Positions 1 through 5,256 of a stretch of 6,560 bases of DNA are shown here, in pieces. The stretch comes from an uncultured Collinsella sp. (GTDB lineage: Bacteria; Actinomycetota; Coriobacteriia; Coriobacteriales; Coriobacteriaceae): NCBI GenBank assembly GCA_938045085.1, contig CALINZ010000028.1, forward strand, positions 1-6,560, read 5' to 3'. The stretch's first letter is position 1. Each line of letters begins with the position of its first letter. Made by a program: the position numbers and the translations under genes. A model generated the notes under the pieces. That model worked only from the letters and a program-made list of their open reading frames with translations. It was not told the origin of the DNA and ran no database searches.

Positions 1-18
1 AAGGCCCGGCGGTGTAGC

Positions 19-2043
19 TTAGCGTCGACGCTTCCAGATAATGCCGAGGATGATGACGATGATGCCGCCGATAAGGCACGCGCCAACTACTGCCAGCGTG
101 CGGTCTCCCGTTGCGGCGAGCTTACCGCTCGTCTTCTTGGTGCTGACCTTCGTGGTCGTCGTGTCCGTCTTAGGCGAGGGCTTAGGCGTCAGGGCCGGTG
201 TGGGCGTGGGGTCCACGGCTACGGAGCCGAAGCTGATGGTGCCGGCGAGCCCGGCCATCTTGCTCTCCCAGCCGTTCTGCCCAATCAGCGCCCTCAGCGC
301 CGCCTCGCATGTGCCCCACTCGGTGTACTTGGTGGCGTGTGTAAAGGTGGGAAAGTCGGTCGTGTTGGTAATGATGTAGTTGTTGGTGGCGACGGTATAG
401 GTCTTGGCGGGGACGAGCGTGCTGCCGTCTTTGGTGAGTGTGGCACTCACAATGCGCTTGCCTTCGGGCTGCGTCCAATCAATCGTCACGTTGATGCCGC
501 CAAAGGAGAGAACGCTGCCAGAGTCATCGCGCCACTTGTACTTGTCTTGCGCCTCCTGCTCGGTGTGACCGGCCGCCACGTAGGCTTGCTGAAGCTCGTA
601 GCTGTCGTTGCAATCGTCGCTGATTTGTAGCGAGTGCTCGAGCGCTGCGAGGAAGTCCGCGCCGGTCATGGTCCAGGTCTCCACGGTGTTGCCGTAGGGC
701 GAGATGGCGATGACGTTGCCGGCGGTCACGTTGCCCGCCGCGATGCCGCCGCGGATGCCGCCAGCGTTTTCGATAGCGAAGTCCGCGCCCGTCAGGGCAA
801 GATAGGAGCCGCAAATCACGTGGCCGATGGTTTGGGCCTTGGTGGTGTCGCCCTCCTTGCTGGGGCGGAAATCGGTGGTGCGCACCATTTCCCAACCATG
901 CGTGCCTGCGGCGTCCTCGCCGTAGAAATAGTTGGTGGTGGATGTGCCGAGCACCTTGTTCGATTCGTTTTCAAAGTCCTCGTCGAGCGGCTTGATCTTG
1001 TTGCGGACGGCTTCAAGGCGGCTTTGGTAGTCGGAGCCCTTGTCGGGGTCTGCCAAAAGGTCGTTGACGTTCTTGGCGGTGTAGAGCTTCTCGTCGCTGC
1101 CGTCTGCAGGGACCGTGACCGTGTCATCGTCGGTCGTCTCGGTGCCATTCGTGTCGTATTTGTACGGAATGGAAAGCAGCCCCACCTCGGCAAAGGCGCT
1201 GCCTGCCTCGACAACGTGGATCGTCTTGCCGTCGGCTCCCGTCACCTTCTCGTTAAGGTTGATGTGCTCGTGGCCTGCGATAAGGGCATCGACGCCACGG
1301 AGCCGCGTGGCAAAGGTCTTTGCGTCGAGCGTGTGCGCGATACACACAACAACATCGCAGCCCTCCTTGCGCAGCTGCTCTGCCTCGGCATTGATGGCGT
1401 TCGCGGCACTCGAGAAGCTGGTGCCCGCGACCAGGTCCGCGCGCAGCGAGGATTCCAGCGACTCATCCATGGCACCCACGACGCCGACCTTGATTTTGTA
1501 GTCGAATGTGGAGTGATCCTCGCTATCCTCCCAGGTGCGATCGAGCGTCTTCGTGATGCTCGAGCTCCATACGCCGCTCGTAGACTTTGCGTTCGCGCAG
1601 AGCATGGCGAAGGGCGTGCCGGTGGTGCTGTAGCTGGTCATGGTGCGGAGTTTGTCCGCGCCGTAGCTCAAGTCGTGGTTGCCTGGCGTGGTTGCGTCGT
1701 AGCCGTCGGCGTAGAAGGTGTCCATGAGCTCGGCGATGCTCTTGCCCTCGCTCATGGTGGCGAAGGACTGTCCGTGGAAGGTGTCGCCCGCATCGAGTAA
1801 AAGATCGGGGGCGCTGCTTTGGGCGCTATAGAGAACCGCCAGTCCGTCAAAGCCCACAGTGCCGGTGCCCTTGCTTGCGTTGTAGCTGTACTTGTAGCTG
1901 CCGTGGATATCGTTGGTGTGCATGACGGCCACGGAGCCGTCAATAGCGGCGGGCAGGTTTCCCGCGAAAGCGAGGCTTGGGATGCCTGCGAGCGCGCCGG
2001 CAAACAACGCGGCGGCCAACGCAAAGCGGGGGAGTCTTTTCAT
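19..2043 (-). CDS. Cell-wall-anchored 5'-nucleotidase / metallophosphoesterase (UshA-like)
   Basis: A 674-aa surface enzyme expected to hydrolyse phosphate esters of nucleotides outside the cell. Residues 1-27 form a signal peptide (KR, hydrophobic core, AFA before Gly28). The N-terminal metallophosphatase domain carries the dinuclear metal motifs NDIHG (44-48), GDTFHG (86-91), GNHD (121-124), His237 in IAHT, and GHEH (257-260). The C-terminal 5'-nucleotidase domain (about 405-580) has NAGGIRGG (426-433), SPYGNT (448-453) and VATNNYI (551-557). A Pro/Thr/Lys-rich stalk (611-641) leads to LAATG (642-646), a membrane helix (about 648-669) and KRRR, which is a sortase sorting signal. LAxTG is the type used by class E sortases of actinobacteria. 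The ATG at 2043 has AAGGA 7 nt upstream; the stop is TAA at 19-21. Serine replaces the expected catalytic Asp three residues after His123, and Tyr replaces the usual Phe in the PFGN-type motif. The exact substrate is therefore unsure (UDP-sugar, 5'-nucleotide or 2',3'-cyclic nucleotide). It follows the ABC operon terminators and is probably its own unit. Confidence 0.93.
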   Translation of the reverse strand: MKRLPRFALAAALFAGALAGIPSLAFAGNLPAAIDGSVAVMHTNDIHGSYKYSYNASKGTGTVGFDGLAVLYSAQSSAPDLLLDAGDTFHGQSFATMSEGKSIAELMDTFYADGYDATTPGNHDLSYGADKLRTMTSYSTTGTPFAMLCANAKSTSGVWSSSITKTLDRTWEDSEDHSTFDYKIKVGVVGAMDESLESSLRADLVAGTSFSSAANAINAEAEQLRKEGCDVVVCIAHTLDAKTFATRLRGVDALIAGHEHINLNEKVTGADGKTIHVVEAGSAFAEVGLLSIPYKYDTNGTETTDDDTVTVPADGSDEKLYTAKNVNDLLADPDKGSDYQSRLEAVRNKIKPLDEDFENESNKVLGTSTTNYFYGEDAAGTHGWEMVRTTDFRPSKEGDTTKAQTIGHVICGSYLALTGADFAIENAGGIRGGIAAGNVTAGNVIAISPYGNTVETWTMTGADFLAALEHSLQISDDCNDSYELQQAYVAAGHTEQEAQDKYKWRDDSGSVLSFGGINVTIDWTQPEGKRIVSATLTKDGSTLVPAKTYTVATNNYIITNTTDFPTFTHATKYTEWGTCEAALRALIGQNGWESKMAGLAGTISFGSVAVDPTPTPALTPKPSPKTDTTTTKVSTKKTSGKLAATGDRTLAVVGACLIGGIIVIILGIIWKRRR

Positions 2044-2052
2044 GGCAGTTTC

Positions 2053-2064
2053 CTTAGTCCTTAG
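2053..2064 (-). promoter_or_regulatory. Duplicated Shine-Dalgarno-like sequence before the nucleotidase
   Basis: On the minus strand the leader reads CTAAGGACTAAGGAAACTGCC immediately before or overlapping the start region, so CTAAGGA occurs twice in tandem. The proximal AAGGA lies 7 nt from the ATG and is the expected ribosome site. The distal copy is too far away to serve the same ATG directly. It may simply be a short duplication. Confidence 0.4.
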
Positions 2065-2077
2065 CCAGAATGTCTGG
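2065..2077. repeat. Small dyad CCAGA-ATG-TCTGG in the nucleotidase leader
   Basis: A perfect 5-bp inverted repeat with a 3-nt centre lies between the candidate -10 and the ribosome binding site of the nucleotidase gene. It could be an operator half-pair or a weak 5'-UTR hairpin. Five base pairs is short enough to arise by chance. Confidence 0.3.
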
Positions 2078-2107
2078 TTGAATATCGGATTATCGACATA
2101 ATATGCG
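2078..2107 (-). promoter_or_regulatory. Candidate promoter region of the nucleotidase
   Basis: This is the most AT-rich stretch between the ABC terminators and the nucleotidase. On the minus strand it contains GATAAT (2094-2089, 5 of 6 to the sigma-70 -10 consensus) and also TATTAT (about 2103-2098). No convincing -35 lies at the right distance, because that position falls in the G+C-rich arm of the preceding terminator. A promoter is needed here because two hairpins end the upstream operon, so position supports the call more than the motif does. Confidence 0.35.
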
Positions 2108-2147
2108 AAAACCGCCGCAAGGGCCTCTGTCCCTTTGCGGCGGTTTT
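2108..2147 (-). terminator. Intrinsic terminator 2 of the ABC operon
   Basis: The arms 2108-2123 (AAAACCGCCGCAAGGG) and 2131-2147 are complementary over 16 bp with one bulged base and a 7-nt loop. Read on the minus strand, the stem ends in GGCGGTTTT followed by CGCAT. Because of the A/T symmetry it could also work on the plus strand, but no plus-strand gene is present to need it. It lies about 55 nt past the ATPase stop codon, after a first hairpin of similar layout. Confidence 0.8.
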
Positions 2148-2162
2148 GGCGTTTGCGCAGAT

Positions 2163-2203
2163 AAAACCTACCAAAATAAACCTGTCCCTTTTTGGCAGGT
2201 TTT
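2163..2203 (-). terminator. Intrinsic terminator 1 of the ABC operon, overlapping the ATPase stop
   Basis: In minus-strand RNA the arm AAAACCUGCC pairs with GGUAGGUUUU through one G-U wobble, flanked by A-U pairs, with UUUUAUCU after the stem. On the plus strand the same position would be a C-A mismatch, so the structure favours minus-strand function. The proximal arm begins inside the TAA stop codon (2204-2202) of the ATPase gene. With only six G/C-containing core pairs it is weaker than the second hairpin, which may be why there are two. Confidence 0.55.
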
Positions 2204-2996
2204 AGCTCAGCAGCATGCGGTCGTTGGCGAGCTCGCCTCCCGAGACCTCCTCGAACTTCTGCAGCAGGTCGGCTACGGTGAGCGACTTCTTCTCATCGCC
2301 CGCCACGTCGTAGATCACGTGGCCTTCGTGCATCATGATCAGACGGTTGCCCAGACGGATGGCGTCGTTCATGTTGTGCGTGACCATGAGCGTGGTCAGG
2401 TGGTTCTCGTCGACGATCTCCTCGGTCAGGTTAAGCACCTTAGAGGCCGTCTTGGGGTCGAGGGCCGCGGTGTGCTCGTCGAGCAGCAGCAGGCGCGGCC
2501 TGGTGAGCGTGGCCATCAGCAGGGTGAGTGCCTGGCGCTGGCCACCCGAGAGCAGGCCGACCTTGGCGTTGAGACGCGTGTCCAGACCAAGGTCCAGGCG
2601 CTTGAGCAGCTCGACGTACTCATCTTTCTCGGCCTTGGTGACGCCCCACGAAAGGCCGCGACGCTGGCCGCGACGCTTGGCGAGGGCCAGGTTCTCGGCG
2701 ATCTGCATGTCGGCAGCGGTACCGCGCATGGGGTCCTGAAACACGCGGCCCAGGTACTTGGCGCGCTGCGACTCGCTCAGGCGCGAGATGTCGGTGCCGT
2801 CGAGCTCAATAACGCCCGAATCGAGCGGGTACACGCCGGCGATCATGTTGAGCAGCGTGGACTTGCCGGCGCCGTTGCCGCCGATCACGGTTACAAAGTC
2901 GCCGTCATTCAGGGTGAGGTCGACGCCGGTGAGCGCGCGCTTCTCGGTGACGGTGCCCTTGTTAAAGGTCTTCTTGACGTGCGAGAGCTTAAGCAT
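2202..2996 (-). CDS. ABC importer ATP-binding protein (COG1101 type)
   Basis: A 264-aa nucleotide-binding subunit that would power the adjacent permease from the cytoplasmic face. All ABC motifs are intact: Walker A GGNGAGKST (39-47), Q-loop Gln87 in FQDP, signature LSGGQ (149-153), Walker B LLLLDE (169-174), D-loop region AALD and H-loop His207 in THN. The DEHTAALDP sequence after Walker B (His rather than Pro after the Glu) is typical of the COG1101 proteins that accompany COG2984 binding proteins. An in-frame ATG at 3005 would add three residues, but a GGGGG run abuts it directly. The ATG at 2996 has that run about 9 nt upstream and overlaps the permease stop by 8 nt (ATGCTTAA), so I prefer it. 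Translation is probably coupled to the permease. Two hairpins follow the stop. Confidence 0.94.
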   Translation of the reverse strand: MLKLSHVKKTFNKGTVTEKRALTGVDLTLNDGDFVTVIGGNGAGKSTLLNMIAGVYPLDSGVIELDGTDISRLSESQRAKYLGRVFQDPMRGTAADMQIAENLALAKRRGQRRGLSWGVTKAEKDEYVELLKRLDLGLDTRLNAKVGLLSGGQRQALTLLMATLTRPRLLLLDEHTAALDPKTASKVLNLTEEIVDENHLTTLMVTHNMNDAIRLGNRLIMMHEGHVIYDVAGDEKKSLTVADLLQKFEEVSGGELANDRMLLS

Positions 2997-3912
2997 CTGC
3001 CTCATCCCCCTTCGTGTAGGAGCTGCGGAGCTTATAGCGCTCCCAAACCACGGGCACGCACAGGGCCACGGCGACGATCACGGCGGAGAGCAACTTCATG
3101 TCGTTGGCGTCCATGCCCAACTGCAGCACGATGGCGCGGATAAGGAAGTACACCACGGAGCCAAAGACGGCGGAGGCAAGACGGACGCTAAACTGCGTGA
3201 GGCCGCCGGGCAGCAGACGGCCGAGCACCTCGCCGATAACAATGGCGGCAAGACCGATAACGATGGCACCGGTGCCCATACCAATGTCGGCATACTTTTG
3301 GCTCTGGCAGATGAGCGCGCCCGAAAGGCCGATGAGGGCGTTGGAGAGCACGAGGGCGATCATCTTGGTGGAGTTGGTGTTGACGCCCAGAGCGCGGATC
3401 ATGTACTCGTTGTTGCCGGTGGCTCGCAGCGCCGAGCCGATCTCGGTGCCAAAGAACCAATACAGGATGGCAACGATAGCCACGGCGAGCAGGATGCCCA
3501 AGATGATGGCAACGGTGGACTGCGGCAGACCGGTCATATTGCTGACGGCGGAGAACACGGTGCCCTTGGCAAGAATGGGCGTATTGGACTTGCCCATGAT
3601 GCGCAGGTTGATGGACCACAGGCTGATCTGGGTGAGGATTCCGGCGAGGATCGCGGGAATCTCGAAGACGGTGGTCAGGATGCCCGTGACGGCGCCCGCG
3701 ATGGCGCCGGCGCACATACCGGCCAGCACGGCGAACAGCGGGTCGACGTTGTTATTGACGATGAGCACAGCGCAGACGCAGCCGCCGAGGGCAAAGCTGC
3801 CGTCGCAGGTCATATCGGGAATGTCGAGCAGGCGGAACGTGATAAACACGCCAAGCACCATAATGCCCCAGAGGACGCCCTGCGAAACGGCGCCCTGCAA
3901 TGCAATGAGCAT
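2989..3912 (-). CDS. ABC importer permease (COG4120 / BPD_transp_2 type)
   Basis: A 307-aa polytopic membrane protein expected to form the homodimeric channel of the importer. Hydrophobic segments lie at about 5-27, 37-55, 58-82, 85-103, 131-153, 184-204, 213-232, 244-265 and 271-290. The cytoplasmic loop around 156-177 (GTEIGSALRATGNN...ALGVN) matches the coupling-helix region of branched-chain amino acid / sugar-type permeases, which contacts the ATPase. The C-terminus is charged (ERYKLRSSYTKGDEADA). The start at 3912 is well fixed by AGGAGG 8 nt upstream; an out-of-frame ATG lies in that spacer. The gene overlaps the ATPase start and lies 203 nt beyond the binding-protein gene, a gap that contains a strong hairpin. 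Substrate is not deducible from this subunit. Confidence 0.94.
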   Translation of the reverse strand: MLIALQGAVSQGVLWGIMVLGVFITFRLLDIPDMTCDGSFALGGCVCAVLIVNNNVDPLFAVLAGMCAGAIAGAVTGILTTVFEIPAILAGILTQISLWSINLRIMGKSNTPILAKGTVFSAVSNMTGLPQSTVAIILGILLAVAIVAILYWFFGTEIGSALRATGNNEYMIRALGVNTNSTKMIALVLSNALIGLSGALICQSQKYADIGMGTGAIVIGLAAIVIGEVLGRLLPGGLTQFSVRLASAVFGSVVYFLIRAIVLQLGMDANDMKLLSAVIVAVALCVPVVWERYKLRSSYTKGDEADA

Positions 3913-3920
3913 GCTTCATA

Positions 3921-3926
3921 CCTCCT
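3921..3926 (-). promoter_or_regulatory. Consensus Shine-Dalgarno AGGAGG of the permease
   Basis: The minus strand reads AGGAGG followed by TATGAAGC and the ATG, giving an 8-nt spacing. It is the strongest ribosome site in the window. The permease starts far from the binding-protein stop and cannot rely on translational coupling, which fits a strong site of its own. Confidence 0.8.
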
Positions 3927-4014
3927 AGGATAGGGTGGACACGTGATTCACCATAATAGCGGTAACAATGCATAGAAGAGTTACGGACAGACGTTTTGTT
4001 TTACCTGAAACAAG

Positions 4015-4048
4015 CAGGGCGGACGCCGGTCTACAGCGCCCGCCCCTG
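4015..4048 (-). other. Intercistronic stem-loop between binding protein and permease
   Basis: In minus-strand RNA CAGGG(G)CGGGCGC pairs with GCGUCCGCCCUG over 12 bp with one bulged G and one G-U pair, enclosing a loop of about 9 nt. It is followed by CUUGUUUCAGG, which is not a full U-tract. It therefore looks more like a leaky terminator or a 3'-end stabilising hairpin than a complete stop. Such a hairpin would leave the binding-protein message more abundant than the permease/ATPase message, a common arrangement in importer operons. Confidence 0.6.
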
Positions 4049-4100
4049 TGGCTCAGATATTGAATAACGCGGCTAAAGCGCGAGCACGGGCTCTAGACGC

Positions 4101-4122
4101 ATGCCGCGTATGGCATTACGCG
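4101..4122 (-). repeat. Two overlapping, mutually exclusive palindromes at the binding-protein stop
   Basis: ATGCC-GCGTAT-GGCAT (4101-4116) and CGCGTA-TGGCAT-TACGCG (4105-4122) share bases, so only one can fold at a time. The second includes the TAA stop codon (4118-4116) of the binding-protein gene. A ribosome reaching the stop would disrupt it. A further small dyad, GAGC-ACGG-GCTC, lies at 4082-4093. Confidence 0.5.
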
Positions 4123-5096
4123 TCCAGGGCGGAAAGGTCGATGCCCAGGGCCTCGGCCATTTCGTCGTTCTTGACGACGACCAGGTCCTTGCTCGAGAGG
4201 TGCTTGATCGGCATATCCTCGGGCTTGGCCTCGCCCTTCAGGATCTTAACGGCCATCTCGCCCGCGGCGTAGCCCAGGTCCTCATAGTTGATGGAGAGGG
4301 TGAACAGGCCGCCGGCCATGCACATACCCTCCTCGCCGGTCACGAAGGGAAGCTTGTTCTCCTTGCAGATCTGGCCGACCTGCGAGGCACCCGCGGCGAT
4401 GGTGTTGTCGGTGGGGGAGTACAGCGCGTCGACCTTGCCCACGGCAGACTCGACGACGGACTGAATCTCGTTGGAGCTCGAGACGGTGAAGTCAGTGTAC
4501 TCGAGGCCCAGCTTGTCGAGCTCTTTCTTGGCGGCCTTGATCTGGACGTCGGAGTTGGACTCGGCGGTGCAGTAGAGCAGGCCGACCTTTTTAACGTCGG
4601 GCAGGACCTTCTGCATCATCTCGAGCTGCTCGGCGACCGGGGTGAGGTCGGAAGCGCCCGTGACGTTGGTGCCCGGCTTGTCGTTGTCCTGTACCAGGCC
4701 GGAGGCGGCGTAGTCGGTGATGGCGCAGCCCACGATGGGGATATCGGCCGTGGCGCCGGCGGCAGCCTGCGCGGCGGGCGTGGCGATGGCATAAATCAGG
4801 TTGACGTTGTCGCCCACAAACTTGTCGGCAATGGACTTACACGTGGACTGGTCGTTCTGGGCGTTCTTCTGGTCGATCTTGACCTTAAGGCCGCTCTCTT
4901 TGATGGCCTTGACAAAGCCGTCGTTGGCGGCATCGAGTGCGGAGTGCTCGGTGAGCTGCAGAACGCCGATGGTGTAGTCGGAACCGGCGGCGGCAGAGCC
5001 GGAACCAGAGTTGCCGCCGCATCCGGCGAGCGGGGCGAGCGCGAGCAGGCCGGCGGAGACCAGAAGGCTCCTGCGGCTGATGGTGATGTCCTTCAT
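4116..5096 (-). CDS. ABC importer substrate-binding lipoprotein (ABC_sub_bind, COG2984 type)
   Basis: A 326-aa extracellular receptor that would deliver a solute to the permease and ATPase encoded downstream. Residues 1-26 are an export signal with SRRSLLV (7-13), resembling a twin-arginine motif, and a lipobox LAGC (23-26), so Cys26 is the likely lipidated residue. A Gly/Ser linker (27-39) precedes the two-lobe binding domain (about 41-320). Its family features include YTIGVLQ at 41, NVTGASD (144-150), LPDVKKVGLLY (165-175), SPTDNTI (227-233) and YEDLGYAAGEMAVKILKG (271-288). An upstream in-frame ATG at 5144 would put 16 polar residues before the signal. The ATG at 5096 has GGGGG 7 nt upstream and puts the signal at the N-terminus, so it is preferred. 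Relatives include tryptophan/tyrosine-binding proteins (TrpX-like), but the ligand cannot be read from sequence here. It is the first gene of the operon. Confidence 0.93.
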   Translation of the reverse strand: MKDITISRRSLLVSAGLLALAPLAGCGGNSGSGSAAAGSDYTIGVLQLTEHSALDAANDGFVKAIKESGLKVKIDQKNAQNDQSTCKSIADKFVGDNVNLIYAIATPAAQAAAGATADIPIVGCAITDYAASGLVQDNDKPGTNVTGASDLTPVAEQLEMMQKVLPDVKKVGLLYCTAESNSDVQIKAAKKELDKLGLEYTDFTVSSSNEIQSVVESAVGKVDALYSPTDNTIAAGASQVGQICKENKLPFVTGEEGMCMAGGLFTLSINYEDLGYAAGEMAVKILKGEAKPEDMPIKHLSSKDLVVVKNDEMAEALGIDLSALDA

Positions 5097-5131
5097 ATCA
5101 TTACCCCCAGTATAAAAATGGCTGGAAACAC

Positions 5132-5150
5132 TGCACTGGGACAAAGTGCA
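5132..5150 (-). promoter_or_regulatory. Dyad TGCACT-7-AGTGCA in the ABC operon leader
   Basis: A perfect 6-bp inverted repeat with a 7-nt centre (GGGACAA on the plus strand) lies between the candidate -10 and the start of the binding-protein gene. It could be an operator just downstream of the transcription start or a small leader hairpin. There is no U-tract, no T-box sequence and no Trp-codon leader peptide next to it. Confidence 0.4.
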
Positions 5151-5159
5151 AGTGGAACT

Positions 5160-5187
5160 ATAGTAGCGCTGATGTCCATTTTTACAA
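5160..5187 (-). promoter_or_regulatory. Candidate promoter of the ABC operon
   Basis: On the minus strand TTGTAA (5187-5182, 4 of 6 to the -35 consensus) and TACTAT (5165-5160, 4 of 6) are separated by 16 nt. The overlapping TATAGT (5162-5157) is a better -10 (5 of 6) but gives a 19-nt spacer. Either choice yields a leader of roughly 55-60 nt before the ATG at 5096. The -35 overlaps a CAACAGCC sequence (plus strand) that recurs upstream of the regulator gene. Confidence 0.45.
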
Positions 5188-5214
5188 CAGCCTGGCGGGT
5201 TTTTTAATACAGAA

Positions 5215-5247
5215 TCGGATGGGCGGTACGGGTAGTCGAATGGGCGG
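5215..5247. repeat. 21-bp-phased direct repeat TCG(G/A)ATGGGCGG
   Basis: The 12-mer occurs at 5215-5226 and 5236-5247 with 11 of 12 bases identical. The copies start 21 bp apart, two helical turns. They lie between the regulator stop codon and the ABC promoter, about 30-60 bp upstream of the candidate -35, where an activator could bind. It could also be a simple duplication in G+C-rich DNA. Confidence 0.45.
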
Positions 5248-5256
5248 CGGAGGGTC

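Noticed and set aside
1..18. GGCCCGGCGG as part of a terminator for the nucleotidase gene
   Set aside because: It could be one arm of a hairpin, but the window ends before a second arm or T-run is visible.
634..1800. Long plus-strand open frame (388 codons) antisense to the nucleotidase
   Set aside because: It mirrors a well-supported gene; the translation is low-complexity (Ala/Val/Gly/Arg-rich) with no recognisable domain. High G+C leaves antisense frames open by chance.
2758..3933. Plus-strand open frame of 391 codons across the ABC permease
   Set aside because: Antisense shadow of the permease and ATPase genes. Its His/Asp/Gly-rich composition is what reverse-reading membrane-protein codons produces.
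5097..5144. Upstream ATG (5144) giving a 16-residue longer binding protein
   Set aside because: It would place polar residues ahead of the Tat/lipoprotein signal and has no ribosome site; the ATG at 5096 has GGGGG at good spacing.
5093..5179. A 28-codon minus-strand ORF ending in an ATGA overlap with the binding-protein start
   Set aside because: It looked like a leader peptide, but it starts upstream of the candidate transcription start, lacks a Shine-Dalgarno sequence and has no run of regulatory codons (no Trp).
5184..5206. CCTGGCGGGTTTTTT on the plus strand as a terminator
   Set aside because: It resembles the right half of an intrinsic terminator, but no complementary left arm precedes it on the plus strand, and no plus-strand gene ends there.
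4101..5207. Plus-strand open frame of 368 codons opposite the binding-protein gene
   Set aside because: Antisense shadow with no family motifs, while the minus-strand frame has a lipobox and a full binding-protein fold.
5097..5256. T-box or Trp-attenuator leader before the ABC operon
   Set aside because: The region is only 160 nt and lacks the T-box sequence, specifier stem and terminator/antiterminator pair. Only a 6-bp dyad is present.
5145..5256. Mobile element, CRISPR array or tRNA in the intergenic regions
   Set aside because: No transposase fragment, target duplication, regularly spaced repeats or cloverleaf could be seen here or in the other gaps.
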